Shown one piece after another: positions 17,235 to 26,645 of a stretch of DNA of 64,000 nucleotides. Made by a program: the position numbers and the translations under genes. How positions within the stretch are numbered: position 1 is the first letter of the stretch; each line of letters begins with the position of its first letter. The notes below the pieces were generated by a model that saw only the letters and a list, made by a program, of their open reading frames with translations, was not told the origin of the DNA and made no database searches. Source of the DNA: an uncultured Pedobacter sp. (lineage in GTDB: Bacteria; Bacteroidota; Bacteroidia; Sphingobacteriales; Sphingobacteriaceae). The stretch spans positions 62,001 through 126,000 of the forward strand of contig NZ_CAJYOJ010000078.1 in NCBI RefSeq assembly GCF_913776295.1, given 5' to 3'.

Positions 17235-18028
17235 AAATCTAGAGCAAGGAGACCGCTAAAATAGTGTTTAGGCATATCCGCCAGTAATTCACTATTCTGT
17301 TTTCCGGCCGGAAGGAAGAAATAGAGTTGGTTAAAATATTTTAATAAGCAGTTATAGTGCTCATCATCTTCATTGATAATGCCTTGTAAATAAACAGGGA
17401 TACCATCATTTAGTCCCAATTGTTCAATCATCAGCAACAGAAAATAGTTGAATTCTTCTGCATTTTCTGATTCGTAGTGGTTTTGGAAAATAACCTTTTT
17501 ATCTTTTACATAAAGTACATTAAAAGATACTGCAGTAAAATCGATTAATAAAGATTCGTCTGCCAAATGGTTAAATAAAACTATTAATGGTTCAGATTGT
17601 GGAAATAAATCTGTTTTTTCAGGCAGGTTTGCTTTTAAATTGTCATTTACACAAAACACAGTGTTAAAACCAAGCTGCTCATTGTGTTTGGTATAGACCT
17701 TTGCATCAGACCCTAGATATTGGCTGTAAACAGCAAGACTGTCTTCATCAAACCATTCGTTAGGGATAAAAATGAAATTGGACGTATGGACGGCTGCCTT
17801 TATTTTGGCATAGTTTAATGATAAATGACTATCCGTTTCAAACGCAGCTTTTAGTTCTTTCTGTACATCCTCGCAACCTTGCTGATCAAAAATGACATAA
17901 ATTTCTGCTGTATCCTGATTTACCACAGCATAAGAAAAGCTATCATTTGTTATTTTTAATAATAAATGGCATTGAGCGGCTGTGGAATTAAAACCTGGGT
18001 CGACCAATAAGAGACTATTGTTACGCAT
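17225..18028 (-). CDS. DUF3822 family protein
   Basis: A 267-residue protein of a Bacteroidota-specific family, recognised from the N-terminal pattern LLLVDPGFNSTAAQCHLLLK and its position directly before rsmD. Members have an actin/ASKHA-like arrangement of strands and no assigned function. There is no signal peptide or membrane segment. It overlaps rsmD by 10 bp on the same strand, so it is cotranscribed and may act with RNA modification or CoA synthesis. The family call is from memory and the function is unknown. Confidence 0.8.
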   Translation of the reverse strand: MRNNSLLLVDPGFNSTAAQCHLLLKITNDSFSYAVVNQDTAEIYVIFDQQGCEDVQKELKAAFETDSHLSLNYAKIKAAVHTSNFIFIPNEWFDEDSLAVYSQYLGSDAKVYTKHNEQLGFNTVFCVNDNLKANLPEKTDLFPQSEPLIVLFNHLADESLLIDFTAVSFNVLYVKDKKVIFQNHYESENAEEFNYFLLLMIEQLGLNDGIPVYLQGIINEDDEHYNCLLKYFNQLYFFLPAGKQNSELLADMPKHYFSGLLALDLCG

Positions 18029-18261
18029 TGAAACAAAAATAGACTTTTTTGAGGATTAACGCTAAGATGTATTGAATTTTTTGGTTTTGCCACAATTGAT
18101 TTAGTCTTTCGCCACGGAAACACGGAAGAACATGGAATAGTTATTTTAACTTATTTTAACCAGGTTTTCGATGAACAAGTTAACTCATGAACCACATTTT
18201 TTTACCAAAATCAAACCTTTCATCTATCCAAAAAACGAAATATTCAGCTTAAATTCGGAAC

Positions 18262-19401
18262 ATGAGTTATAAGCCTACCTATAGAGCGGCAAACACCATT
18301 GCAGCAACTATTGAGCAACATTTTATTAAACTTCATCAAAATGCCATTGCCAAGGGTGAGGTAGATCTGGCTACTCAACCAGATCAAAAAATAATTGAAG
18401 CCATTATTGACGTAGCCTTTTGGAGCAGTTTACGTAAGGAGGAAGGGCATTCGCCACGGATTTCGATTGCTTTTTTACCTCCAGAGCAAACCTCTAAACC
18501 ATTGCGTTTTGCCAAAAAACTGGCATTGAACGCCAATACTTTAACCAAAATAGCTCCCGGGATTGAACGTTCCGGAATTCATTTAGGCGTGTGGGAAGAA
18601 GATGGTGAACTTTACATCTGGGGTACAACCCTTAACATTCCGAATTTTTGTTTTGTGGTTGATGTTTCTGAACCGGGATTAATTGTGATTAAACACCGCA
18701 GGATTTATGGCATTGGCAAGTTTACCAACGTAGCGGTGCTAAAAGGTGAGCAGATCCGAATAGTAGATGATCGGAGCTGTAACAACAGAGATTGCCCTCC
18801 AATTTTGCAGGCCTTATTAGATTTAACCGTTTTGGCCAGCTGGAACGATCCGATCAATATTTTGATCCAGTTTTCGGTTTCGATGCGTGCGCATGGCAGG
18901 GGCGGGGCCTTATTAATTGTGCCGAAAGATGATACGAAATGGGAAGAATCCATTATTCATCCTATACAGTATTTGATTGAGCCTCCTTTCTGTGGATTAT
19001 CGAACCTGGCGAAACAGAACGGCAACCAGAGCGAAATTTTCTCGCAGGGAGCTGTACGCCGTGAGGTAGAGCATTTGGCAGGTTTAACTGCGGTTGATGG
19101 TGCAACGATCATCAACGAAGAATTTGATCTGATTGCATTTGGTGCCAAAATAGGACGTGCAAAAGGGAAGCCTACCGTAGAGCAGATTGCATTTTCTGAG
19201 CCGATTGTTGGTGGAGAAGATAAAATCCTTTATCCCGGACAGCTTGGTGGGACACGCCATTTTTCTGTTGCCCAGTTTGTGAACGATCAACCTCAGGCTA
19301 TCGGCTTGGTAGCCTCCCAGGACGGCCACTTTACGATTTTCAGCTATAGTAAAAAACAAAATATGGTTATGGCACATCGTATTGAAACGCTGCTTTTGTA
19401 A
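18262..19401 (+). CDS. DACNV sensor / diadenylate-cyclase-like protein
   Basis: A 379-residue soluble protein. The C-terminal half resembles the DisA_N (DAC) fold: GRGGALLIV (about 213-221), DGATIINEEF (about 279) at the position of the DGA motif, and GGTRHFSV (about 328) at the position of the RHR motif. DAC domains condense two ATP into the second messenger c-di-AMP. The N-terminal half would be the DACNV sensor region. The third motif reads RHF rather than RHR, so activity is uncertain. It stands alone, upstream of a helicase gene. It may be a second c-di-AMP synthase or a non-catalytic relative. Confidence 0.7.
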   Translation: MSYKPTYRAANTIAATIEQHFIKLHQNAIAKGEVDLATQPDQKIIEAIIDVAFWSSLRKEEGHSPRISIAFLPPEQTSKPLRFAKKLALNANTLTKIAPGIERSGIHLGVWEEDGELYIWGTTLNIPNFCFVVDVSEPGLIVIKHRRIYGIGKFTNVAVLKGEQIRIVDDRSCNNRDCPPILQALLDLTVLASWNDPINILIQFSVSMRAHGRGGALLIVPKDDTKWEESIIHPIQYLIEPPFCGLSNLAKQNGNQSEIFSQGAVRREVEHLAGLTAVDGATIINEEFDLIAFGAKIGRAKGKPTVEQIAFSEPIVGGEDKILYPGQLGGTRHFSVAQFVNDQPQAIGLVASQDGHFTIFSYSKKQNMVMAHRIETLLL

Positions 19402-19653
19402 AAGCAGGAAGCATAGGGCATAGCGCGATTGCAATTATTTGGAAAGGTACCTTACTGCTAATCGGATACTGTATTCCGCCTTTCCGCTAAATTCCCGATC
19501 ACACTTTTGCTAAAAAAAAAAATGACTATTGAGATCGGGAGATATCACTTCAATACGGTTTAGTTAAATAGGGCTGTGCTGGAAACCCCCATTACTGTTT
19601 CATGTATACTAAGCAGTTAACCGATTAACCGTTTAAACAATTAACCATTAGAG
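19402..19653. other. Intergenic region with inverted CCCGATC/GATCGGG pair
   Basis: This 252-bp gap contains an inverted pair CCCGATC ... GATCGGG around 19495-19540 with an A-rich loop, possibly a terminator of the DACNV gene. Just before the helicase start there is a run of short TTAACC-type repeats (GTTAACCGATTAACCGTTTA near 19615). No gene was seen. Confidence 0.4.
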
Positions 19654-21087
19654 ATGATCTACGACAAAAGCCAGCTTATCGCTGCAGCATACGAACATCA
19701 ACCTACCAAAGAGCAAATGCTGTTTTGCGAAAGGATGTCGGCATTTTTGCAACAGGAAGATGAGTATCGTTGTTTTGTATTGAAAGGTTATGCAGGTACT
19801 GGTAAAACTACTTCCGTAGCAGCGCTGGTAAAGGTGTTAAGGCAGTTTAACCTGCGCAGCGAACTGCTTGCGCCAACGGGAAGGGCGGCAAAAGTGATGA
19901 GCCAATATTCCTTTCGTAAAGCTTTAACCATACATAAACGCATTTACCGGAAACGTTCGGCCGCATCGCCCGAAATGCAGTTTCAGCTTGCACCAAATCT
20001 TTCTGAAAATACGCTTTTTATCATTGATGAGGCTTCGATGATCGCTGATGAATTTAATGAAACAGGCTCTTCGATTTTACGTGATCTGCTGGAGTTTGTG
20101 TATAATACCAAAAACTGTTTACTGCTTTTCGTGGGGGATACGGCTCAATTACCTCCGGTTGGAAGTTTGGATAGCCCGGCACTAAATGAACAGTACTTAA
20201 CAGATACATTCGCCTTAACGGTTTCGTCTGTTGAGTTAAAGGAAGTGGTGCGTCAGGGAAAAAAATCCGGAATTCTGGCCAATGCCACCATGTTGCGGAA
20301 CCAGATTGCCAAAAATCCTGAACATCCTTTCCCTAAATTTCTGACTAAAAACTACACCGACATTTACAACATGGCCGGTGCACGTTTAGTAGAGGGCCTG
20401 GAGTATGCTTACCGGAAGTTTGGTATGGAAAATACTTTGGTCGTTTGCCGTTCCAATAAATCGGCCAACGTATATAACCAGCAGATCAGGGCAAGGTTGC
20501 TTTACCGTGAGGAGGAATTAACGGGTGGCGATCAGATTATGGTGGTGCGGAACAATTATTTCTGGCTGCCTGAGAACGAGGATACCGCCTTTATAGCCAA
20601 TGGCGATATGGCGAAAGTGATCCGCGTGAGGGGAGAAGAAGAACGTTATGGTTTCCGTTTTGCGGATGCTACCCTGGAGTTTATGGACTTTCCGGCGGCC
20701 GGGCAGATTAGCTGCAAGGTAATGCTGGATACTTTGAACTTAGAAAGTGCAAACCTGCCTTACGAACAAAATAAAAAGCTTTTTGATGGCCTTAATGAAG
20801 ATTATGAACATATTGCCAATAAAAGGCAACGGATGTTGGCCATAAAGGCCGATCCGTTTTACAATGCCCTGCAGATTAAATTTGCTTATGCGGTAACCTG
20901 CCATAAAGCACAGGGTGGACAATGGGATGCTGTTTTTGCTGACCAGGGTTATCTTACGGAAGAAATGATCGATCTTGATTTTCTGCGCTGGTTATATACT
21001 GCTGTAACCCGGGCAAAAAAAGAGTTATATTTAGTTAATTTTGCGCCACAGCTTTTCGCAAAAACAGCACAGGAGGATTATTTTTAG
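19654..21087 (+). CDS. RecD-like ATP-dependent DNA helicase
   Basis: A 477-residue superfamily 1 helicase. The order of motifs is: Q-motif region EHQPTKEQ; Walker A GYAGTGKTTS near residues 48-57; motif Ia LLAPTGRAAKVM; Walker B FIIDEASMI; motif III VGDTAQLPPVG; and a UvrD_C_2-type C-terminus with FAYAVTCHKAQGGQWD and TAVTRAK. It lacks the long N-terminal region of RecD2, so it is the short RecD/Pif1-like form common in Bacteroidota. It probably unwinds DNA 5' to 3' in repair or replication. No RecB or RecC partner is nearby. Confidence 0.9.
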   Translation: MIYDKSQLIAAAYEHQPTKEQMLFCERMSAFLQQEDEYRCFVLKGYAGTGKTTSVAALVKVLRQFNLRSELLAPTGRAAKVMSQYSFRKALTIHKRIYRKRSAASPEMQFQLAPNLSENTLFIIDEASMIADEFNETGSSILRDLLEFVYNTKNCLLLFVGDTAQLPPVGSLDSPALNEQYLTDTFALTVSSVELKEVVRQGKKSGILANATMLRNQIAKNPEHPFPKFLTKNYTDIYNMAGARLVEGLEYAYRKFGMENTLVVCRSNKSANVYNQQIRARLLYREEELTGGDQIMVVRNNYFWLPENEDTAFIANGDMAKVIRVRGEEERYGFRFADATLEFMDFPAAGQISCKVMLDTLNLESANLPYEQNKKLFDGLNEDYEHIANKRQRMLAIKADPFYNALQIKFAYAVTCHKAQGGQWDAVFADQGYLTEEMIDLDFLRWLYTAVTRAKKELYLVNFAPQLFAKTAQEDYF

Positions 21088-21222
21088 CGTTTCTCGTCAT
21101 GCTGAATTTATTTAAGCATCTTTCCATCATAAATCCTAAAATGAATCCTATAGCTGCTGAGTCAGACGACGATTAAACAAAATGAAGCCAAAAGAATTTA
21201 GAAACTAACCGGTTGTTATATT

Positions 21223-21897
21223 ATGAAATTTGCTTTTAGCCTGAAAAATAAATTGAAAACTGCTTTTTTGCTGTTCTGTATCATGTGTTGCACGCTGATG
21301 ATCCGTTTTTTAGAGGACAAAAGTGTAGAGAAAATCAATAATTCATTTATCTCGATGTATAACGACAGGCTTGTTCCGGCTACAGATTTATATTTAATTG
21401 CTGAAAATCTATACCATAAAAACGCAATCCTTCAGGAAGTCTTGCTCGGAAACGATACTGCAAAAGGTTCAACTGTACTTATAAATATGAACGCTTTTGA
21501 CCGGAAAATAGATTCAGTAATTAATAAATATGAACTTACTTTTTTGGTAAAACAGGAGAAAAATTATTTAAATGAGTTTAAAAAAGCCTTGTTTGTTCAG
21601 CAACGTGTAGAAGCCAAAATGCTGAGTATTAGCAGTGAAGATGAGGGAAGAACAATTTACGAATCGACAGGAAAACACGCAGTTAATCAAACCCTGGCTA
21701 GGCTTTCTGCACTGATTAAAATACAATCTAAGGTGGGTAATGATTTGATTAAAGATTCAAGGATTTTTGTTTCGGGAACGAAAGTTTACTCTACATTGCA
21801 GGTAATTCTGGCTATTGTGATCGGAATTATGATTGTGAACATCATTTCGGCTTCGAATATGGTTAAGATTACAAACGATAAATTTAATCTGAATTAG
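21223..21897 (+). CDS. Four-helix-bundle (MCP sensor-like) membrane protein
   Basis: A 224-residue protein with an N-terminal membrane segment (FLLFCIMCCTLMIRFL). A periplasmic helical stretch (about residues 30-180) has the 4HB_MCP pattern (NNSFISMYNDRLVPATDLYL). A second membrane segment (LQVILAIVIGIMIVNIISA) and only about 15 cytoplasmic residues follow. Chemoreceptors with this sensor domain continue with HAMP and signalling domains, but none follows here. It may sense a ligand through a partner or be a truncated receptor; the stop at 21897 is clean, with no receptor remnant after it. The ligand is unknown. Confidence 0.75.
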   Translation: MKFAFSLKNKLKTAFLLFCIMCCTLMIRFLEDKSVEKINNSFISMYNDRLVPATDLYLIAENLYHKNAILQEVLLGNDTAKGSTVLINMNAFDRKIDSVINKYELTFLVKQEKNYLNEFKKALFVQQRVEAKMLSISSEDEGRTIYESTGKHAVNQTLARLSALIKIQSKVGNDLIKDSRIFVSGTKVYSTLQVILAIVIGIMIVNIISASNMVKITNDKFNLN

Positions 21898-21912
21898 ATT
21901 CTCCTGTCGGCC

Positions 21913-21964
21913 GGTGCGACACCAAGCAAAAAAAATTGCTACTGGTTGGTGTCGCACCAACCAG
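21913..21964. terminator. Two alternative hairpins between convergent genes
   Basis: GGTGCGACACCAA (21913-21925) pairs perfectly with TTGGTGTCGCACC (21946-21958). The same right arm can also fold alone as CTGGTTGGTG-TCG-CACCAACCAG (21942-21964), a 10-bp stem with a 3-nt loop. The element lies between the ends of the 4HB gene and cvfB, so it may act as a bidirectional terminator or be a REP-type repeat. Confidence 0.55.
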
Positions 21965-21976
21965 CAGAAAATAAGG

Positions 21977-22822
21977 TTAGTCAGCGTCTTCGTCGGTTAG
22001 CAATCTAATCGAATCGTCAGAAAGCATAATCAGGCGTTCCTTGTACAAGGAGCCGATCGTTTTTTTGAATGCACTTTTACTGATCTGAAAGCGGTGATAA
22101 ATATCTTCAGGAGAGCTTTTGTCGCCCAGTTCAATCACACCGCCGCTTTTTCTAAGTTCTTTTAATATCATCTCTTTCGAATCGAGGATATGCCCATAAC
22201 CGCTGGGTTGGAGTGTCAGATCAATCTTTCCCTCCACGCGGATTTTCTTGATCCAACCTTTACGCCTGTCGCCAGGCTGGATATCATCGAAAACCTCATT
22301 ATTGTAAAGTAAACCGATGTAGGTATTGTTGATGATGGCATTATAGCCAAGGTCAGTCTCCTCGGTAATCAATAAACTCACTTCGTCACCCTCCTCAAAA
22401 TCGAAACCATCTTCTTCCACAAAATCGTACAATTTCGATGAAGCCAAAAGTCGGTCGTTATTTTCATCCAGGTACAGGTAAACCACATACTTGTAGCCTT
22501 TTTGCATGGGCCTTTTTTGTTCGCGTTTAGGCACATAAACGTCTTTATCAATTCCCAGATCCATAAAAACGCCCTCATCGCCGTCAGAAACCACTTTTAA
22601 GAAAGCAAAATCGCCCACTTCGGCATATGCTTTTTGAGTAGTTGCAGTCAAACGGCCATCTTTTTGTATAAATACAAAAACGTTAATGTTATCTCCAATT
22701 TCTATACCATTCGGAACGTATTGGTAGGGTAGCACCACCAGTTTATCGCCGTCAGTTAAGTTTAATCCGGCTTCTGTTTTACTTTGAATCCTTAATTCGT
22801 TGTATTTTCCTATTTCAATCAT
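21977..22822 (-). CDS. cvfB: S1-domain RNA-binding protein, CvfB/YitL family
   Basis: A 281-residue protein built of S1-like modules followed by a winged-helix domain, as in CvfB. The first S1-like part opens GKYNELRIQSKTEAGLNL. The second includes GVFMDLGIDKDVYVPK, a typical S1 strand pattern. The C-terminal LRKSGGVIELGDKSSPEDIY begins the winged helix (DNA/RNA-binding). Family members bind RNA; in Staphylococcus CvfB affects virulence gene expression. Its role in Bacteroidota is not established. It is convergent with the 4HB gene and divergent from the ABC exporter operon. Confidence 0.88.
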   Translation of the reverse strand: MIEIGKYNELRIQSKTEAGLNLTDGDKLVVLPYQYVPNGIEIGDNINVFVFIQKDGRLTATTQKAYAEVGDFAFLKVVSDGDEGVFMDLGIDKDVYVPKREQKRPMQKGYKYVVYLYLDENNDRLLASSKLYDFVEEDGFDFEEGDEVSLLITEETDLGYNAIINNTYIGLLYNNEVFDDIQPGDRRKGWIKKIRVEGKIDLTLQPSGYGHILDSKEMILKELRKSGGVIELGDKSSPEDIYHRFQISKSAFKKTIGSLYKERLIMLSDDSIRLLTDEDAD

Positions 22823-23021
22823 TAATTTTGGGTTTAACCATTCTCTCCAATGGCTTTTATTACAAAGGTAGTAATGTTTAATGGCAAATTGGTTTTAAAT
22901 CATAAGCAAACAACCTGATGTGCTCGTTTATGAATATCTTTCTTCTTTAGTATCTTTCTTACAAATGATATCAATTAATTCGGCTAAATTTGGAAACTAC
23001 AACTAAGGTATCTTCATTGAT

Positions 23022-24758
23022 ATGAAAAAAACCAAAGAAGCCAAAAAGCCGGGTATTTTCAGTTTGCTTGGAAATTACAAGGGCTTAATTTTTATGCTGA
23101 TCCTGTTTGCATTGCTCAGTAATGGCATCAACTTACTTTTGCCCAAGATTATTGCCAGCGGTATCGATTCTTACACCAATAAAACTTTCGATCTTCAATC
23201 CACTCTGCTTCAGTTTTCGCTGGCCATTGTGCTGGTTTTTATCTTCACTTATTTACAAAGCATTGTACAAACCTATGCTTCTGAACGGGTGGCCAGAGAT
23301 TTACGAACGAGGTTATCTGATCAGATTTCGCGGCAAAGCCATGCCTACATTATTCAGGCTAATCCGTCAAAACTGCTAACCAACCTTACCGCTGATGCCG
23401 ATTCGATCAAAATGTTTGTTTCGCAGGCTATCGTTTCTATCTGTTCGTCTGTTTTTTTAATTGTTGGAGCAAGCATCCTGTTGCTTACGATCAATTGGAG
23501 ACTGGCCCTTTGTGTAATCGCTATAGTACCTATTATTGGCGGTGCATTTTTCTATGTGTTAAGCAAGGTGAGAGTACTTTTTAAAAAGAGCAGGGAAGTA
23601 ATCGATTGGCTGAATAAGGTGATTAGTGAAAGTATTATGGGTTCAGCTTTGATCCGCATCATCAATTCGCAGATGCTGGAATACAACAAGTTTTTAGATG
23701 CGAATGCGAAGGCGAGAGATTTGGGCATATCCATCCTCAGGATGTTTGCAGCTTTGGTTCCGGTTATCGTTTTTACGGCCAATTTGTCTAGCTTATGCAT
23801 TCTGGTACTGGGTGGTCATTTCGTTATTACCAATTCAATGACTTTGGGGGAATTTACTGCTTTTAGCAGCTATCTTACGCTTATTATATTTCCCATTTTA
23901 GTGATTGGTTTTATGAGCAATGTTATTGCACAGGCTACAGCTTCGTATCAAAGGATAGAAACCGTACTCAACGCCATGGAAATTAACCATCCCGGAACCT
24001 TAAGTTCCTCCTTAAAGGGAGACGTGGAAGTGAAAGACATCAGCTTAAGCTTTGGTCAAAAACCAGTTTTGAAATCAATTTCATTTTCCGCAAAAGCAGG
24101 CTCCAGAACGGCCATTATTGGTCCTACAGCTGCTGGAAAAACGCAACTGCTTTATGTTTTAACAGGTTTGATTGATGCTGATGCTGGAACTGTATTGTAC
24201 GATGGGCAAGAGATTAAAAAGTATAAACAACAAGATTTTCACAAACAGGTTGGTTTTGTATTTCAGGATAGCATTATGTTTAACATAAGCATTAGGGAGA
24301 ATATTGCCTTTAGTGATACCGTCACAGATGAATCGCTGGCTAAGGCCATTGCTACAGCTGAATTGAAAGATTTTGTAAATGCTCTGCCCGATCAGCTGAA
24401 CACGGTTATTTCAGAACGGGGAAATAGCCTTTCTGGCGGACAAAAACAACGGATTATGCTGGCCAGAGCCCTGGCGTTAAATCCCAGGATTTTGTTACTG
24501 GATGATTTTACGGCCCGTGTTGATGCTCATACGGAGAAAAAGATCCTGGAAAATATCCGGCAAAATTATCCGGGTTTAACTTTGCTTTCCATTACCCAAA
24601 AAATAGCTTCTGTAGAACGTTACGACAAAGTGATCCTGCTGATGCAAGGCGAAATCATTGCAGAAGGAAACCACCAGGAACTGTTGAAAAGCAGTCCTGA
24701 ATATGTTCAGATTTACCATTCACAACAGAGCACCAGTAATTATGAACTACAATCTTAA
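23022..24758 (+). CDS. ABC exporter subunit with degenerate catalytic site
   Basis: A 578-residue half-transporter: six membrane helices (about residues 20-300) and a C-terminal ATPase domain. Walker A is GPTAAGKTQ and the signature is the canonical LSGGQKQ. After Walker B (ILLLDDF) the catalytic glutamate is Asp, and the H-loop histidine is Gln (SITQKIAS). These changes mark the degenerate half of a heterodimeric type IV exporter such as TM287/288 or LmrCD. The next gene supplies the matching half and overlaps it by 17 bp. The pair probably exports lipids or drugs across the inner membrane; the substrate is unknown. Confidence 0.92.
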   Translation: MKKTKEAKKPGIFSLLGNYKGLIFMLILFALLSNGINLLLPKIIASGIDSYTNKTFDLQSTLLQFSLAIVLVFIFTYLQSIVQTYASERVARDLRTRLSDQISRQSHAYIIQANPSKLLTNLTADADSIKMFVSQAIVSICSSVFLIVGASILLLTINWRLALCVIAIVPIIGGAFFYVLSKVRVLFKKSREVIDWLNKVISESIMGSALIRIINSQMLEYNKFLDANAKARDLGISILRMFAALVPVIVFTANLSSLCILVLGGHFVITNSMTLGEFTAFSSYLTLIIFPILVIGFMSNVIAQATASYQRIETVLNAMEINHPGTLSSSLKGDVEVKDISLSFGQKPVLKSISFSAKAGSRTAIIGPTAAGKTQLLYVLTGLIDADAGTVLYDGQEIKKYKQQDFHKQVGFVFQDSIMFNISIRENIAFSDTVTDESLAKAIATAELKDFVNALPDQLNTVISERGNSLSGGQKQRIMLARALALNPRILLLDDFTARVDAHTEKKILENIRQNYPGLTLLSITQKIASVERYDKVILLMQGEIIAEGNHQELLKSSPEYVQIYHSQQSTSNYELQS

Positions 24759-26502
24759 TCAGCCTGGCACCGGGCAGGAAAAACAGTCGACTTATAAAGC
24801 GCTGAAAAGCCTGCTAAAATTGATTTCTGCTGAGCATAAGACACTTTGGCTGGCGTTGGCTGCTATTTTGGTGAATTCAGGCTTATTGCTTCTGGGGCCT
24901 TTACTGGTAGGCCATACGGTTGATACCTATATCCGTACCAAACAATTTCACGGTGTACTTACTTTCGGCAGTATACTATTGGTTATGTATCTGATTGCCA
25001 TGGTTACAGGTTATATACAAACCAGGTTAATGGGAGGAGTGGGGCAGCGGATGTTGTATACCCTACGCAATGCCATTTTTAATAAATTGCAGGAATTGCC
25101 CGTTTCTTTTTTTAACCAGAATAAGGCCGGCGACCTGATTTCGAGGGTAAATAACGATACCGATAAACTGAACCAGTTTTTCTCGCAATCCTTAATGCAG
25201 TTTATCGGCAGTATTGTAACCATGATCGGTGCCGGTATTTTCCTGCTTTCCATTAACATCGAATTAGGTTCAGCTACGCTTGCGCCTGCTGTAGTGATCG
25301 TACTTTTTACTGTGGCTTTATCACCCTGGGTGAAAGGAAAAAATGCCAGAAATTTAAAAAGCGTTGGGGGAATGAGTGCTGAAATACAGGAAAGCCTGAA
25401 TAATTTTAAGGTGATCATAGCCTTTAACCGCAGAGATTATTTCAGGAGACGTTTTGACGAGGCTAATGCCGAAAATTATAAAACAGCAATCAGCGCGGGG
25501 TTAGCCAACAATATTTTTGTGCCTGTTTACGGGCTGTTATCGGGCATTGCGCAATTAATTACGTTGTTATTTGGTATTTATTTAATTGCTAATGGCCATT
25601 TTACCTTGGGTTTATTGGTCAGTTATATTTCTTATACCACCAATTTTTATAATCCGCTACGGCAGTTGGCTGCACTTTGGACCAGTTTTCAGGTAGCCAT
25701 GGCCAGCTGGGACAGGATTTCGCAGATTTTATCTTTAGAAAGCAATTTAAAACAAACAACATTAACTGAAAAGATTACTTCCAGTGCCTTGCTGGAATTT
25801 AAAAACGTTCACTATTCTTATGATAACAGTAAAGAAATCTTACATAATATCAATTTGAGGTTCGAGAAAGGCAAAACTTATGCGTTAATCGGGCCAACTG
25901 GTGGTGGGAAAACCACAACAGCTTCACTTATTTCCCGTTTGTACGATCCTACCAGCGGAATGGTTTTGTTAAACGGTAAAGATATCAGGACGTTTTCTGC
26001 AGCAGAAAGGACACAAAAAATTGGTTTTATATTGCAGGAGCCATTTCTATTTACCGGAACGGTAAAGGAAAACATTTTATATGGTAACAGTCGATATGAA
26101 GCGGTAACTGATGCCGAATTAGAAAAAATAATTGAAGAAGCGAACCTGAATGCGCTTTTAGCCATATTTGATGAAGGATTGAATACACAGATTACTTCAG
26201 GAACAGACGGTATCAGTTTAGGACAGAAACAGCTAATTGCCTTTATGCGTGCGGTACTCAGAAATCCTGAATTGTTGATTCTTGATGAAGCTACAGCGAA
26301 TATTGACACAATAACCGAGCAACTTTTAGGGAGTATTTTAAATAAACTTTCTAAGGAAACCACATTGGTGATTATTGCTCACCGTTTAAACACCATCGAA
26401 AATGCAGATGAAATTTATTTTGTAAACGAAGGTGAGGTACAGCAGGCAGGAACACTTAACGATGCATTGAATATGTTACTAAAAGGTAAGCGCGTAAGTT
26501 GA
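24742..26502 (+). CDS. ABC exporter subunit with canonical catalytic residues
   Basis: A 586-residue half-transporter with six membrane helices and a C-terminal ATPase. Walker A is GPTGGGKTT, the Q-loop is FILQEP, Walker B ends LILDEAT with the catalytic glutamate, and the H-loop His is present (IIAHRLNT). The signature is altered to ISLGQKQ. That altered signature faces the degenerate site of the partner, so the two genes together have one active and one inactive ATP site. I chose the ATG at 24742 over the track start at 24703; it overlaps the upstream gene by 17 bp, consistent with translational coupling. Confidence 0.92.
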   Translation: MNYNLNQPGTGQEKQSTYKALKSLLKLISAEHKTLWLALAAILVNSGLLLLGPLLVGHTVDTYIRTKQFHGVLTFGSILLVMYLIAMVTGYIQTRLMGGVGQRMLYTLRNAIFNKLQELPVSFFNQNKAGDLISRVNNDTDKLNQFFSQSLMQFIGSIVTMIGAGIFLLSINIELGSATLAPAVVIVLFTVALSPWVKGKNARNLKSVGGMSAEIQESLNNFKVIIAFNRRDYFRRRFDEANAENYKTAISAGLANNIFVPVYGLLSGIAQLITLLFGIYLIANGHFTLGLLVSYISYTTNFYNPLRQLAALWTSFQVAMASWDRISQILSLESNLKQTTLTEKITSSALLEFKNVHYSYDNSKEILHNINLRFEKGKTYALIGPTGGGKTTTASLISRLYDPTSGMVLLNGKDIRTFSAAERTQKIGFILQEPFLFTGTVKENILYGNSRYEAVTDAELEKIIEEANLNALLAIFDEGLNTQITSGTDGISLGQKQLIAFMRAVLRNPELLILDEATANIDTITEQLLGSILNKLSKETTLVIIAHRLNTIENADEIYFVNEGEVQQAGTLNDALNMLLKGKRVS

Positions 26503-26554
26503 TATATTTACTTTAGGTTGTTTAAAATTTGCAATTTCGAACTGATCAATTATG

Positions 26555-26620
26555 AATTTGCAATCCACGTAAGGGATTAGCAATTCTTAAATGGACGGGA
26601 TTATAAATCCCGATTCATAC
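26555..26620. repeat. REP-like hairpin (CGGGATT-ATA-AATCCCG)
   Basis: A 7-bp stem with an ATA loop (26596-26612) follows a pair of AATCC/GGGATT half sites at 26563-26577. A related hairpin at 31643-31659 has the compensating change CGGGCTT-ATA-AAGCCCG. It lies between the ABC exporter and the SMP-30 gene. Confidence 0.5.
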
Positions 26621-26645
26621 GGACTCGCATTAATAACAAACATAA

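Noticed and set aside
25878-26363. 161-aa minus-strand ORF
   Set aside because: Antisense shadow of the ABC exporter ATPase domain.
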